Assembly: GCA_963762865.1 (NCBI GenBank)
Contig: CAVXNC010000015.1
Coordinates: 62,001 to 126,000 of the forward strand
Reading direction: 5' to 3'
From: DATHAP01 sp963762865
GTDB lineage: Bacteria > Actinomycetota > Actinomycetes > JACCUZ01
DNA: 64,000 bases
The stretch's first letter is position 1. Every line of letters starts with the position of its first letter. Below the pieces are notes generated by a model that saw nothing but the letters and a program-made list of their open reading frames with translations, was not told the DNA's origin and did not search any database. Below, in pieces: positions 52,317 to 63,002 of this stretch. Position numbers and translations under genes: made by a program.

Positions 52317-53357
52317 TCAGGACAGCAGGTCGACCGCCCGGGAGAAGACCCCAGGCAGGGCGGCGGCGGCCGGGACGAGGCCCCTCCGGAGCCCCGGCCG
52401 CCCGGTCACGCCCAGGAGCGCCGAGGTCAGCAGGCGGGAGCGCCGGTTTGCCCGCTCCCAGGCCGCCGGATAGCTCTCCGGCCGGTTCTCGGCCATCGCC
52501 TGCGCGGCGGCCCGGGCGGCCGCGAACCCGGTGGCCAGCCCCTCCCCGGTCAGGGCGTCCACATAGCCGGCCGCGTCCCCCACGAGCAGGACCCGCCCGG
52601 CCCGCACCGCCGTGGCGGTCTGCCGCAGCGGGCCGGCGCCCCTGACCGGCGCGACCGGCTCGGCGCCGCGCAGCCTGGCCGCCAGGGTGGGCAGGTCCGC
52701 CAGCGCGTCGTCGTAGGAGGTGCCCGGCGGGCCCAGCACGGCGACCCCGACCAGGTCGTCCGCGACCGGCGTCACGTAGCCCTCGGCCGCACCCGACCAG
52801 TGCACCTCGACGTGGTCGGTCCAGGGCGCCACAGCGAAGTGCCGGCGCAGTCCGAAGCGCGGCCGGGTCGTCCTGGTGGGCGCGTCGAGGCCGAGCTCGC
52901 GGCGTACCGACGAGTGCAGGCCGTCGGCGGCCACCAGCCAGCGGGACCGCAGGTCACCCGCGGTCACCGTCATGCCGTCGTCGCGGACACCGGCCACCCG
53001 GCCCACCTGCCGGCAGACGCCCTCACGGTCGGCCGCCTCGGACAGGGCTCGGTGCAACGTGGTCCGCCGCACGCCGAGGCCCGGCCCGGCCCGGAACCGC
53101 GCCGCGACCTCCCGGTCGAGCCCCACGTAGCGGATCCCGACGAACGGCCGGCCCTGCGGGGCGATCCCGAGCTCGCGCAGTCGGGCGACCGCCGAGGGCA
53201 TCAGCCCCTCCCCGCAGGCCTTGTCGATCGGCGTCCTGCGCGGCTCGACGACCACGACCGACATCCCCCGGCGGCGCGCCTCGATTGCCGTGACCAGACC
53301 GACCGGCCCGCCCCCGGCGACCGCCAGGTCCCACACCCGGTCGGCCCCGCTGCTCAT
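52317..53357 (-). CDS. FAD-dependent oxidoreductase (geranylgeranyl-reductase/SrsC-like)
   Basis: A 346-residue flavoprotein. FAD motifs are VAGGGPVGLVTAIEARRRG at the N-terminus, the middle DG motif in LVAADGLHSSVRRELGL and the C-terminal LLVGDAAGYVDALTGEGLA. It is upstream-coupled to the methyltransferase by ATGA overlap and belongs to the type III polyketide synthase operon. In Streptomyces srsABC the equivalent flavoprotein hydroxylates the phenolic lipid ring. Reduction of an isoprenoid chain is the alternative, because geranylgeranyl reductases share this fold. Confidence 0.85.
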   Translation of the reverse strand: MSSGADRVWDLAVAGGGPVGLVTAIEARRRGMSVVVVEPRRTPIDKACGEGLMPSAVARLRELGIAPQGRPFVGIRYVGLDREVAARFRAGPGLGVRRTTLHRALSEAADREGVCRQVGRVAGVRDDGMTVTAGDLRSRWLVAADGLHSSVRRELGLDAPTRTTRPRFGLRRHFAVAPWTDHVEVHWSGAAEGYVTPVADDLVGVAVLGPPGTSYDDALADLPTLAARLRGAEPVAPVRGAGPLRQTATAVRAGRVLLVGDAAGYVDALTGEGLATGFAAARAAAQAMAENRPESYPAAWERANRRSRLLTSALLGVTGRPGLRRGLVPAAAALPGVFSRAVDLLS

Positions 53358-53890
53358 GCCGGTGAGGCCTCGGGAGCAGCCAGCTCCCGCAGCGCGGCGT
53401 CCTCGCAGCGGATGCGCACCCGCAGCAGCGCGGCGTCGGCCAGCGTGAAGACCAAGGCGGTGACCCACGCGGTGTGCACCAGCGGCAGGGCGAACCCCTC
53501 CACCACGACCGCGACGTAGTTGGGGTGCCGCAGCCGGCGATAAGGCCCCGACCGGACTAGTCGGCTGCCGGGCACCACGACCACCCGCGTGCTCCACGCG
53601 CCGCCGAGCGACCTGATGCACCACCAGCGCAGCGCCTGGCTGGCGACGGCCAGAGCGAGCATCGGCCAGCCGAGCCACGGGAGGAAGGGCCGGTCCGCGG
53701 CCCACACCTCGACGACCGCACCGACGAGCAGACCGGTATGAAGCACCACCATCACCGGGTAGTGCCCGAGCCCGCGCTCGACGCCACCGGCGGCCTTCGC
53801 GGCGGCGACGTGCCGGGTGCTCACGACGAGCTCGAGGACCCGCTCCACGCCGACGAGCGCGACCAGGGCCGTGAAGAGCCAGGCACTCAC
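53354..53890 (-). CDS. Isoprenylcysteine carboxyl methyltransferase-like membrane protein
   Basis: A 178-residue ICMT-family protein with four to five transmembrane segments and the SAM-binding signature RSGPYRRLRHPNYVAVVVEG. In srsABC-type operons the homologue O-methylates alkylresorcinol. The GTG at 53890 overlaps the polyketide synthase stop codon by 4 bases, and its own stop overlaps the flavoprotein start, so all three are translated in sequence from one mRNA. The longer frame upstream lies inside the synthase gene. Confidence 0.88.
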   Translation of the reverse strand: MSAWLFTALVALVGVERVLELVVSTRHVAAAKAAGGVERGLGHYPVMVVLHTGLLVGAVVEVWAADRPFLPWLGWPMLALAVASQALRWWCIRSLGGAWSTRVVVVPGSRLVRSGPYRRLRHPNYVAVVVEGFALPLVHTAWVTALVFTLADAALLRVRIRCEDAALRELAAPEASPA

Positions 53891-54957
53891 CACCGGAGCA
53901 GCACCAGCTCGGAGCAGAATCCCGGTCCCATCGCGAGCATCACGTCGTACGTCGCAGCCGGTGCACGAGGTCCGGCCAGCCGGGTCCCGAGCACGTGCAG
54001 CACCGAGGCCGACGACAGGTTGCCCACCTGCTCCAGGGACCGCCACGTGCGGTCCAGTGCGTCGGGGGGCAGCCCAAGGGTGCGGGTCATGGCGTCCAGC
54101 ACCTTGGGGCCACCAGGATGCGCCACCCAGCAGCCGACGTCGGAGACCTTCAGGTCGTGGTCGCCGAGGAACGCGGTGACGTCGTGGCCAAGGTGCTCCT
54201 CGACGACGTCGGCGACGCTCGCGGCGAGCACGATGCGGAAGCCGCTGCCGCCGATGTCCCAGCCCATCACCCGCTCGGTGTCCGGGTAGAGCCGGCTGCG
54301 GGTCGCGACGACGTGCGGACCCTCCAGGCCGAGAGCGGCGGCCCGCCGGTCGCCGACCAGCACGACCGCGGCAGCGCCGTCGCCGAAGAGCCCGCTAGCC
54401 ACCAAGTTGGCCATGCTGGCGTCGTCCCTCTGGACCGTCAGCGAGCACAGCTCGACCGACAGGAGCACGGCGACCGCGTCCGGATCGCCCGCCACCAGGT
54501 CGTGCAGCCGAGCGATCCCGGCCGCGCCGGCCACGCAGCCGAGTCCGAACATGGGCACCCGCCGCACGTCGTCGCGCAACCCGATCCGCGGGACCAGCCG
54601 GGCGTCCAGGGTGGGCGCAGCGACTCCCGTGACGGTTGTCGTCATGACGACGTCGACGTCGGCAGGCGTGAGGCCGACGTCGGCAAGTGCCTTCGAGACG
54701 GCCTCGGCACCGAGGTCGACGCCGACCTCGATGAACGCGTCGTTCGTGGCGCCGAACCCGGCCATGCCGGCGTAGGTCTCCAGCGGCAGCGCCAGGTGCC
54801 GGCGCTGGACACCGGTGGCGCGGTGGATCCGGTCGAGCACCCGGCGGTCGTCCTGCCGGGACGCGCCCAGGACGACCTCGGCGAAGGCGGCGGTGATCTC
54901 CTGCTGGTCGTAGGCGTGGGGCGGGAAGGCCGTCGCGACGGACACGACGCGCGTCAT
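53887..54957 (-). CDS. Type III polyketide synthase
   Basis: A 356-residue chalcone-synthase-like enzyme. The catalytic triad is visible: C141 in FGLGCVAGAAG, H280 in WVAHPGGPK and N313 in VGNLSSASV. The N-terminus (VVSVATAFPPHAYDQQEI) and GMAGFGATNDAF are also family-typical. It would extend a fatty acyl-CoA with malonyl units to an alkylresorcinol or alkylpyrone; length and start unit cannot be told. It is the first gene of the operon with the methyltransferase and flavoprotein. The synthase is closest by eye to bacterial alkylpyrone/alkylresorcinol types rather than RppA. Confidence 0.9.
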   Translation of the reverse strand: MTRVVSVATAFPPHAYDQQEITAAFAEVVLGASRQDDRRVLDRIHRATGVQRRHLALPLETYAGMAGFGATNDAFIEVGVDLGAEAVSKALADVGLTPADVDVVMTTTVTGVAAPTLDARLVPRIGLRDDVRRVPMFGLGCVAGAAGIARLHDLVAGDPDAVAVLLSVELCSLTVQRDDASMANLVASGLFGDGAAAVVLVGDRRAAALGLEGPHVVATRSRLYPDTERVMGWDIGGSGFRIVLAASVADVVEEHLGHDVTAFLGDHDLKVSDVGCWVAHPGGPKVLDAMTRTLGLPPDALDRTWRSLEQVGNLSSASVLHVLGTRLAGPRAPAATYDVMLAMGPGFCSELVLLRW

Positions 54958-55210
54958 TTGCGGGCGTCCCTCGTGCAGATGTCAGCCGAAGCAGTCACCG
55001 TGGGCTCTCCTGCCCATGACCCGGGCGGGTAGCCGGGCTCGTCCGTTCGGACTGTTTCCACATCGTTAGTCCCACGCGCTTCAGATCGTCGCGCACACGC
55101 CGACACTTGGTGCGAGGGTGGTGTGAGAGGTGTTGCACCCGGGGCGCTGCGCACCCACCCATGCTCACATGTCGCTGTTCAGCCAGGACCACCGCTACGG
55201 AAGCCGCCAG

Positions 55211-55408
55211 ATGATGTGCAACCACCAGCCGCCGTGCCCCCGCGCCGAGGCCCCCGACCGTGAGGCCGCGCACACGGTCGCCAGCCACCCGGAGCAAGGC
55301 TGGAGCCTGCTCTGCAACGGCGTCCTCCTCTTCGAGGACACCGGCGAGCTGCTGCCCGACGGCAGCATCATCGCCCCCCACCGGGGCCGGGCTGTCGTCG
55401 CGGCGTAG
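55211..55408 (+). CDS. DUF5999 family small protein
   Basis: A 65-residue actinobacterial protein with the core MCNHQPPCPRAEAPDREAA and LLCNGVLLFEDTGELLPDGS. Three cysteines and two histidines (CNHQPPC, LLCNG, APHRG) could bind a metal or form a redox pair. Function is unknown. I start at the ATG at 55211, with GGAAG 7 bases upstream; longer in-frame starts (55130, 55169) have no ribosome binding site. The 250 bases upstream, back to the polyketide synthase start, hold no other gene that I can see. Confidence 0.78.
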   Translation: MMCNHQPPCPRAEAPDREAAHTVASHPEQGWSLLCNGVLLFEDTGELLPDGSIIAPHRGRAVVAA

Positions 55409-55431
55409 CTGTACCAGCCCGCGCCTGCCCG

Positions 55432-58329
<2,898 letters not shown>

Positions 58330-58407
58330 CTGCGGGGAGCCCTCCGGAGGTCGCCGGTCCGTCCGGCACCACCGGGTGCCGAACAGTCCCCCTCTGTCGC
58401 GGTCCGC

Positions 58408-58530
58408 TCCAGAGTCGCCTCGTCCGCGCGGTCCGGGTGCCTGAGAGGTTCCGGGGAGGTTGCCCCTTCGGCGCCCCACCAGTCCTGTCGAGCCGGAGAG
58501 GTGAGAACTCTCCCGCGCGGGCTCGTGAGC
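58408..58530 (-). promoter_or_regulatory. Glycine riboswitch, single aptamer, upstream of gcvP
   Basis: On the minus strand the leader has the glycine aptamer features in order: GGGAGAG, then the central core GGCGCCGAAGGGGCAA, then CTCTCAGGCA and the closing ACTCTGGAG. Only one aptamer is present; the remaining 78 bases to the ATG contain a small hairpin (CGGCACC/GGTGCCG) but no second core. A -10 TAGACT at 58542-58537 places the transcript start at its 5' edge. Glycine should raise gcvP expression, as is known for this class. Confidence 0.9.
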
Positions 58531-58568
58531 AGGGCGAGTCTAACGCGCCCGATGTGGTGCCGGCTGCC

Positions 58569-59219
58569 TCAGCCGGTGTGGCGGGCCCGGCGTCGCGCCG
58601 AGAGCTCGTCGTCGCTGGTAGGCCCGTCAGTGCCGTCGTGCACGGCCTCCGTGTCGCCGGGACGCTCTCCCGGCATCTGGGCGAGGGATCCCTCGACCTC
58701 GCGCCACACCCGGCCCACCGCGATGCCGAACACGCCCTGACCGCCCTGCACCAGGTCGACGACCTCGTCGGCCGACGTGCACTCGTAGACGCTGGCGCCG
58801 TCGCTCATCAGGGTGATCTGCGCCAGGTCGTCGACCCCGCGCTCACGGAGGTGGCTCACGGCGGTGCGGATGTTCTGCAGCGAGACGCCGGTGTCGAGCA
58901 GCCGCTTCACGACCTTGAGCACCAGGATGTCGCGGAAGCCGTAGAGCCGCTGGCTACCGGACCCGGCGGCGTTGCGGATGCTCGGCTCGACCAGCCCGGT
59001 GCGGGCCCAGTAGTCGAGCTGGCGGTAGGTGATCCCGGCGGCGGAGCAGGCCGTCGGCCCGCGGTAGCCCATGTCCTCGGGCAGCACGGGCAGGTCGTCG
59101 GTGAACAGCAGGCCCTGCTGGCCCGCCCTCGCCCGGGCGGCCGCCTTGGCCGCCGCGTCGGCCGGGCTGGTCCCGGTGGGCGCGGACGTGCCGTCGCCGT
59201 GGGTGCCGCCGGTGCTCAT
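58569..59219 (-). CDS. MerR family transcriptional regulator (Rv1830-like)
   Basis: A 216-residue regulator with a MerR winged helix (about 55-125: ITYRQLDYWARTGLVEPSI, GSQRLYGFRDILVLKVVKRL) in the middle, a 45-residue Ala/Gly-rich N-terminal tail and a C-terminal effector or dimerisation part (SVYECTSADEVVDLVQGGQG). It occupies the place of Rv1830 between DUF151 and gcvP. Its own promoter looks canonical: TTGACC and TACCGT with a 17-base spacer near 59354-59326 on the minus strand. Target genes are not evident; gcv regulation is possible from position. Confidence 0.85.
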   Translation of the reverse strand: MSTGGTHGDGTSAPTGTSPADAAAKAAARARAGQQGLLFTDDLPVLPEDMGYRGPTACSAAGITYRQLDYWARTGLVEPSIRNAAGSGSQRLYGFRDILVLKVVKRLLDTGVSLQNIRTAVSHLRERGVDDLAQITLMSDGASVYECTSADEVVDLVQGGQGVFGIAVGRVWREVEGSLAQMPGERPGDTEAVHDGTDGPTSDDELSARRRARHTG

Positions 59220-59392
59220 GCCGACCTCCGTCTCGACGCCCGGGGAAGGTCCCGCGGTCCCCTCCCCGACACGGGGTCGGGAGCAGATGACACGGGTGGA
59301 GTTACATGGTGGGCGTTCTGCCAGTGACGGTACGGCCCAGGGGCAGGCCGGTCAACGATCGCGACGTACCGCGCTCCGGCGTGTCCGAAGTC

Positions 59393-59413
59393 TCGACCTC
59401 ATGTCGAGGTCGA
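59393..59413. terminator. Palindrome downstream of the DUF151 gene
   Basis: TCGACCTC, 5 bases, GAGGTCGA: an 8-bp perfect inverted repeat 15 bases after the DUF151 stop codon and about 35 bases upstream of the MerR gene's -35. It could end the DUF151 transcript or be an operator for the MerR gene; dyads of this size suit both. Confidence 0.4.
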
Positions 59414-59428
59414 ACCGCGCTCAGGCGG

Positions 59429-59920
59429 TCAGGCCCGCCCCGGCGGTGGCCCTGACGGACCCTCGAAGTCCTCCGGGGAGATCTGGTCGAGGAACTCGCG
59501 GAACTTCTCGACCTCGTCCTCCTGCTCGTCCGGGATGCTGATCCCGGCCTCCTCGAGCACCTCCTCGGCCCCGAAGATCGGGGTGCTGGTGCGCAGGGCG
59601 ACCGCGATCGCGTCCGAGGGGCGGGCGCTGACCTCGATCCCGCTGGCGAAGACCATCTCGGCGTAGAAGACGCCGTCGCGCAGCGAGGTGATGCGCACCT
59701 GGGTGAGCTCCTGGCCACTGGCCTCCAGGAGGTCGCGGATCAGGTCGTGGGTCAGCGGCCGCGGCGGCACCACGCCCTGCTGGGCGAAGGCGATGGCCGT
59801 GGCCTCCCCTGCGCCGATCCAGATGGGCAGGTAGCGCTCCCCGCCCGACTCCTTGAGCAGCACGATCGGTTGGTTCGAGGGCATCTCGACCCTTACCCCG
59901 ACGACGTCCAGCTCGTTCAC
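59429..59920 (-). CDS. Bifunctional nuclease family protein (DUF151, Rv1829-like)
   Basis: A 163-residue DUF151 protein. The conserved blocks QPIVLLKESGGERYLPIWIG, PRPLTHDLIRDLLEA and SARPSDAIAVALR are all present, and the C-terminus has the acidic VEKFREFLDQISPEDFEGP. Plant homologues have DNase and RNase activity; the bacterial role is not settled. I use the GTG at 59920, because an upstream GTG at 59929 overlaps the -10 TAGGGT (59933-59928); the start then lies 7 bases after the -10, giving a leaderless mRNA. Confidence 0.9.
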   Translation of the reverse strand: MNELDVVGVRVEMPSNQPIVLLKESGGERYLPIWIGAGEATAIAFAQQGVVPPRPLTHDLIRDLLEASGQELTQVRITSLRDGVFYAEMVFASGIEVSARPSDAIAVALRTSTPIFGAEEVLEEAGISIPDEQEDEVEKFREFLDQISPEDFEGPSGPPPGRA

Positions 59921-59927
59921 GACGCCC

Positions 59928-59933
59928 ACCCTA
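59928..59933 (-). promoter_or_regulatory. -10 element (TAGGGT) for leaderless DUF151 transcript
   Basis: TAGGGT on the minus strand, 7 bases, then GTG at 59920. Its overlap with another in-frame GTG decides the start. Confidence 0.5.
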
Positions 59934-59966
59934 CCCGCGCCGGGACGGCCGCCCTCGGGCCGTGGA

Positions 59967-60719
59967 TCAGTGGCCGACGACGTCGCGGAGGCGCGCTCGG
60001 ACCAGAGCGGTGTGCAGGCGCAGCGACACCGCCCCGAGCTCGCGCGCGGTCTCCTCGGCGTGCGCGCGGGCCTGCGGGTTGCGCTGCCGCAGCAACGGTC
60101 CGACGACCTGGGCGACGAGATCCGACTCGCGGTCGGCGGCGGTCCGGAAGGAGCGCAGGTGCCGGGGTTCCAGTCCGTACGCCGTCAGCTCGGCCACCGC
60201 GGTCGCCACGGCGAGCGCGTCGGCGTCGTAGTAGCCCGGACCGTCGGACCGCGCGGAGCCACGCACCGGAGCGAGCAGCCCGAAGGCCTCCACCTGGTCG
60301 AGCAGCTCGGCGTCCAGCCCGGCCCCCTCGACGAGCTCGGCGCGCGAGAGCCGCAGCTCGACAGAGTCGGCCGACAGCGCGCGCGGGCCAGGCAGCTCGG
60401 AGTCGGCACTGCGCGGCACCCGCGGCTTCTCACCCGGTGCGGCCGGGGGCTCGAGCCCTCGGTCTATCGCGTCGAGATGCTCGCGGATGACTCGCAGCGG
60501 CAGGTAGTGGTCGCGCTGGGTCGCGAGCACGTACCGCAGCCGGGCGACATCTGCATGGCTGAACTTGCGGTAGCCCGATGGCGTCCGCGCCGGCTCGACG
60601 AGGCCCTCTGACTCGAGGAACCGGATCTTGGAGATGGTGACGTCGGGGAACTCCGGACGCAGCTGTGAGAGGACCTCGCCGATGCTCATCAGCGAGGCGG
60701 CGTTCAGAGCACTGGACAT
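59967..60719 (-). CDS. MerR family transcriptional regulator (Rv1828-like)
   Basis: A 250-residue protein with an N-terminal MerR domain (about 10-80: SIGEVLSQLRPEFPDVTISK, IRFLESEGLVEPARTPSGYR, RYVLATQRDHYLPLRVIREH), followed by a variable linker and a helical C-terminal domain with YYDADALAVATAVAELTAYG. Rv1828 binds a palindromic promoter site; its inducer is unknown. The gene lies between the GarA-like FHA gene and DUF151, just as in mycobacteria, 23 bases after the FHA stop codon. Confidence 0.9.
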   Translation of the reverse strand: MSSALNAASLMSIGEVLSQLRPEFPDVTISKIRFLESEGLVEPARTPSGYRKFSHADVARLRYVLATQRDHYLPLRVIREHLDAIDRGLEPPAAPGEKPRVPRSADSELPGPRALSADSVELRLSRAELVEGAGLDAELLDQVEAFGLLAPVRGSARSDGPGYYDADALAVATAVAELTAYGLEPRHLRSFRTAADRESDLVAQVVGPLLRQRNPQARAHAEETARELGAVSLRLHTALVRARLRDVVGH

Positions 60720-60742
60720 CGGGCTGTGCCGGGTCTGCCCGG

Positions 60743-61267
60743 TCAGCCCTGCTGGCTGGGGTAGAACACCAGCCGGTACTTGCCGACCTGCACCTCGTCG
60801 CCGCTCGCGAGCGACGTCTCGTCGATGCGGCCCCGGTTGACGTAGGTGCCGTTGAGCGAGCCGACGTCACGCACGGCGAACCCGTCGGCGGTGCGTAGGA
60901 ACTCGGCGTGCCGGCGGGAGACCGTCACGTCGTCGAGGAAGATGTCGCTCGAGGGGTGGCGGCCGGCGGTGGTGGCGTCGGAGTCGAGCAGGAAGCGGCT
61001 GCCCGAGTTGGGGCCGCGACGGACCACGAGCAGCGCGGATCCCGGCGGCAGGTTGTCGACGGCCGCCTGATCGGCGCCCGAGAGGCCCTCGGACTTCTCG
61101 CCGGCCTCTCCCGGCTCGAAGCCCCCGCCGCTGATCGTGATCGTCGAGGTCTCACTGGGGGAAGCACCTCCGGGCGCGGCCGGCGCCGGACGCAGTGCGG
61201 CGCCGCAGTTGCTGCAGAACCGTGCGTCCTCGGCATTGCTGTGACCGCACTGCGTGCAGCTCGGCAT
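60743..61267 (-). CDS. garA: GarA/OdhI-like FHA domain protein with N-terminal zinc ribbon
   Basis: A 174-residue protein. A CX2C...CX2C zinc ribbon (C4, C7, C18, C21) precedes a Ser/Thr segment SETSTITIS (38-46) and a classic FHA domain (about 80-170: TTAGRHPSSDIFLDD, TVSRRHAEF, VRDVGSLNGTYVN). GarA and OdhI inhibit 2-oxoglutarate dehydrogenase and related enzymes, and phosphorylation at an N-terminal ETT-type site makes the FHA domain close on itself. ETST sits in the corresponding place, but the surrounding sequence differs, and GarA of M. tuberculosis has no zinc ribbon. The location next to Rv1828-like and gcvH genes supports orthology. Confidence 0.82.
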   Translation of the reverse strand: MPSCTQCGHSNAEDARFCSNCGAALRPAPAAPGGASPSETSTITISGGGFEPGEAGEKSEGLSGADQAAVDNLPPGSALLVVRRGPNSGSRFLLDSDATTAGRHPSSDIFLDDVTVSRRHAEFLRTADGFAVRDVGSLNGTYVNRGRIDETSLASGDEVQVGKYRLVFYPSQQG

Positions 61268-61426
61268 CGGTTGGGCCTCCTCGCCACGGGGTCACCGTGG
61301 CCTGGTATCCGGCTGGTGTGTTCGGTCCGGCTGTGTCGTCTGCGGCTGGGTCTCCGGGTTCGGATCCGGGTCCGGTGCGACCTTACCCTCCACCAGAGGT
61401 CGAAGGTGAGGAGACCGGCCCGACGG

Positions 61427-61807
61427 TCAGGAGGTCTGGCTCGCCTCGTACGCGGCGGCGTCCATGAGTCCTTCGACAGCGGCCCCGTCGTCCGGGCGGA
61501 TCGCCAGCATCCAGCCGTCGCCGTAGGGGTCGCTGTTGACCAGCTCCGGCGAGGCGTCGAGGGCTTCGTTGCGCTCGACGACCGTGCCGGTGACCGGTGC
61601 GTAGACGTCGGAGACGCTCTTGGTCGACTCGATCTCGCCGCACGCCTCGCCGGCGGTCAGGTGGCTGCCCGCCTCCGGGAGGGTGACGAAGACGATGTCG
61701 CCGAGCGCATCCTGCGCGAAGTCGGTGACGCCGACCCGCAGGCTGTCGCCCTCCACGCGGACCCACTCGTGATCCTTCGTGTACTGCAGGTCGTCAGGGG
61801 TCTTCAC
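61427..61807 (-). CDS. gcvH: Glycine cleavage system H-protein
   Basis: A 126-residue lipoyl carrier. The lipoylated lysine is K63 in CGEIESTKSVSDVYAP, and the start HEWVRVEGDSLRVGVTDFAQ is typical. It shuttles the aminomethyl group from GcvP to GcvT. It lies 14 bases after the second DUF881 gene, so it may be cotranscribed with the DUF881-small basic protein set and not with gcvP, which has its own riboswitch. The 159 bases between gcvH and the FHA gene hold a promoter-like TAAGGT. Confidence 0.96.
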   Translation of the reverse strand: MKTPDDLQYTKDHEWVRVEGDSLRVGVTDFAQDALGDIVFVTLPEAGSHLTAGEACGEIESTKSVSDVYAPVTGTVVERNEALDASPELVNSDPYGDGWMLAIRPDDGAAVEGLMDAAAYEASQTS

Positions 61808-61821
61808 CGGGGGCAGCCCTC

Positions 61822-62673
61822 TCAGCCGTTGTCCGCCGAGCCCTGGTCCGCGTCGGCCGGGCGAGCGTAACGAGGCGACGGAGTGACCCGCAAGGAGGTG
61901 ATGGCCACGGAGTCCTCCTGCGTCACGACCCCCTGCGCGCCGCGCTGGTCGAGGACCTCCAGCACGCCGCCGGGGATCTCGAGCGCCGTCTCGAGCGTGC
62001 TCGGGTCACCGATCACCAGGAAACGGTAGGGCGGCGCCAGCAGCGTGCCGTCGACCTCCACACCGGCGCCGCTGCCAGGCTGGCCGGCGTCGACGAACGC
62101 CGTGCTCGCGACCACCCGGACGGCCGGTCCCTCCACGCTGGAGATCTCGATGGCCTCGGCTCCCGCGTCGCGCAGCTCCTGCAGGGTGTCGAGCAGCACG
62201 TCGGAGCCCACCTGGCCCTCGGCATCGGTGATGGTCAGCTCGATGCCCGGTCCGCGGGCCGGGACCGTGCCCGCGAGGATCCCGAGCACCCGGGCGCGGT
62301 CGCGCGCCTCGTCGAGCGCCGCGACGCTGTCGTTCCCCGCCACCCTGTCACGCGTCTCCTGCAGGTCGCGCGCCTCGGACTGGAGGCGGGCGCCGCGCTC
62401 GGACACGTCGTCGAGGATGCGGACCAGGTCGGTCTGGCGGAGGCCGGACAGACCGGCATCCTGGGTCGAGCGCACCTGGACGGCGGCTGCGAAGCCCAGC
62501 ACTCCGCAGAGCAGCGCGGCCACGGCCTGGGCCCGGGTCGCCCGTGGGTGCATCGCCGAGAACAGCCTGGCCCTGCCGCGTACCGGCCCGCGGTCTCCCT
62601 CCGCGTCGGGACCGGCGTCCGGACCGGTGCCCCGGCCCGGCCGCCCGCCGTCGCCCTCGCCGCTGGTCGTCAT
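61822..62673 (-). CDS. DUF881 family membrane protein (Rv1825-like)
   Basis: A 283-residue protein. A 45-residue basic cytoplasmic tail and one transmembrane helix (AVAALLCGVLGFAAAVQV) are followed by a coiled-coil stretch (about 85-135) and the DUF881 domain (GPGIELTITDAEG, LQELRDAGAEAIEI, PPYRFLVIGDPSTLETAL). The family is thought to act at the envelope or divisome; a molecular role is not known. I start at the ATG at 62673, which overlaps the small basic protein stop by 4 bases. Confidence 0.88.
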   Translation of the reverse strand: MTTSGEGDGGRPGRGTGPDAGPDAEGDRGPVRGRARLFSAMHPRATRAQAVAALLCGVLGFAAAVQVRSTQDAGLSGLRQTDLVRILDDVSERGARLQSEARDLQETRDRVAGNDSVAALDEARDRARVLGILAGTVPARGPGIELTITDAEGQVGSDVLLDTLQELRDAGAEAIEISSVEGPAVRVVASTAFVDAGQPGSGAGVEVDGTLLAPPYRFLVIGDPSTLETALEIPGGVLEVLDQRGAQGVVTQEDSVAITSLRVTPSPRYARPADADQGSADNG

Positions 62674-63002
62674 GCGCGGAAGAGGTGCCGCCGGATCGCG
62701 GCAGCGTTGGAGAAGATCCGGATGCCGAGGACCACGACCACGCCGGTCGACAGCTGCGAGCCCACGCCGAGCTGGTCGCCCAGGTAGACGATCAGGGCGG
62801 CGACCACGACGTTGGCCACGAAGGACACCACGAACACGCGGTCGTCGAAGATGCCGTCCAGGAGCGCCCGGAGCCCGCCGAACACGGCGTCCAGCGCCGC
62901 CACGACTGCGATAGGCAGGTAGGGCTGCAGCCAGGTCGGCACGGTGGGTTCGAGGAAGAGCCCGGCGATGACGCCGAGGACCAACCCGATTGCCGCGATC
63001 AC
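62670..63002 (-). CDS. Small basic membrane protein (DUF1290, Rv1824-like)
   Basis: A 110-residue integral membrane protein with three hydrophobic segments: IGLVLGVIAGLFL, a middle region after QPYLPIAVVAALDAVFGGL and FVANVVVAALIVYLG. It matches the Sbp/DUF1290 family found next to DUF881 genes in Firmicutes and actinobacteria, near division genes in the former. GTG start overlapping the stop of the upstream DUF881 gene by 4 bases and its stop overlapping the next DUF881 gene; the three are coupled. Confidence 0.9.
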   Translation of the reverse strand: MIAAIGLVLGVIAGLFLEPTVPTWLQPYLPIAVVAALDAVFGGLRALLDGIFDDRVFVVSFVANVVVAALIVYLGDQLGVGSQLSTGVVVVLGIRIFSNAAAIRRHLFRA

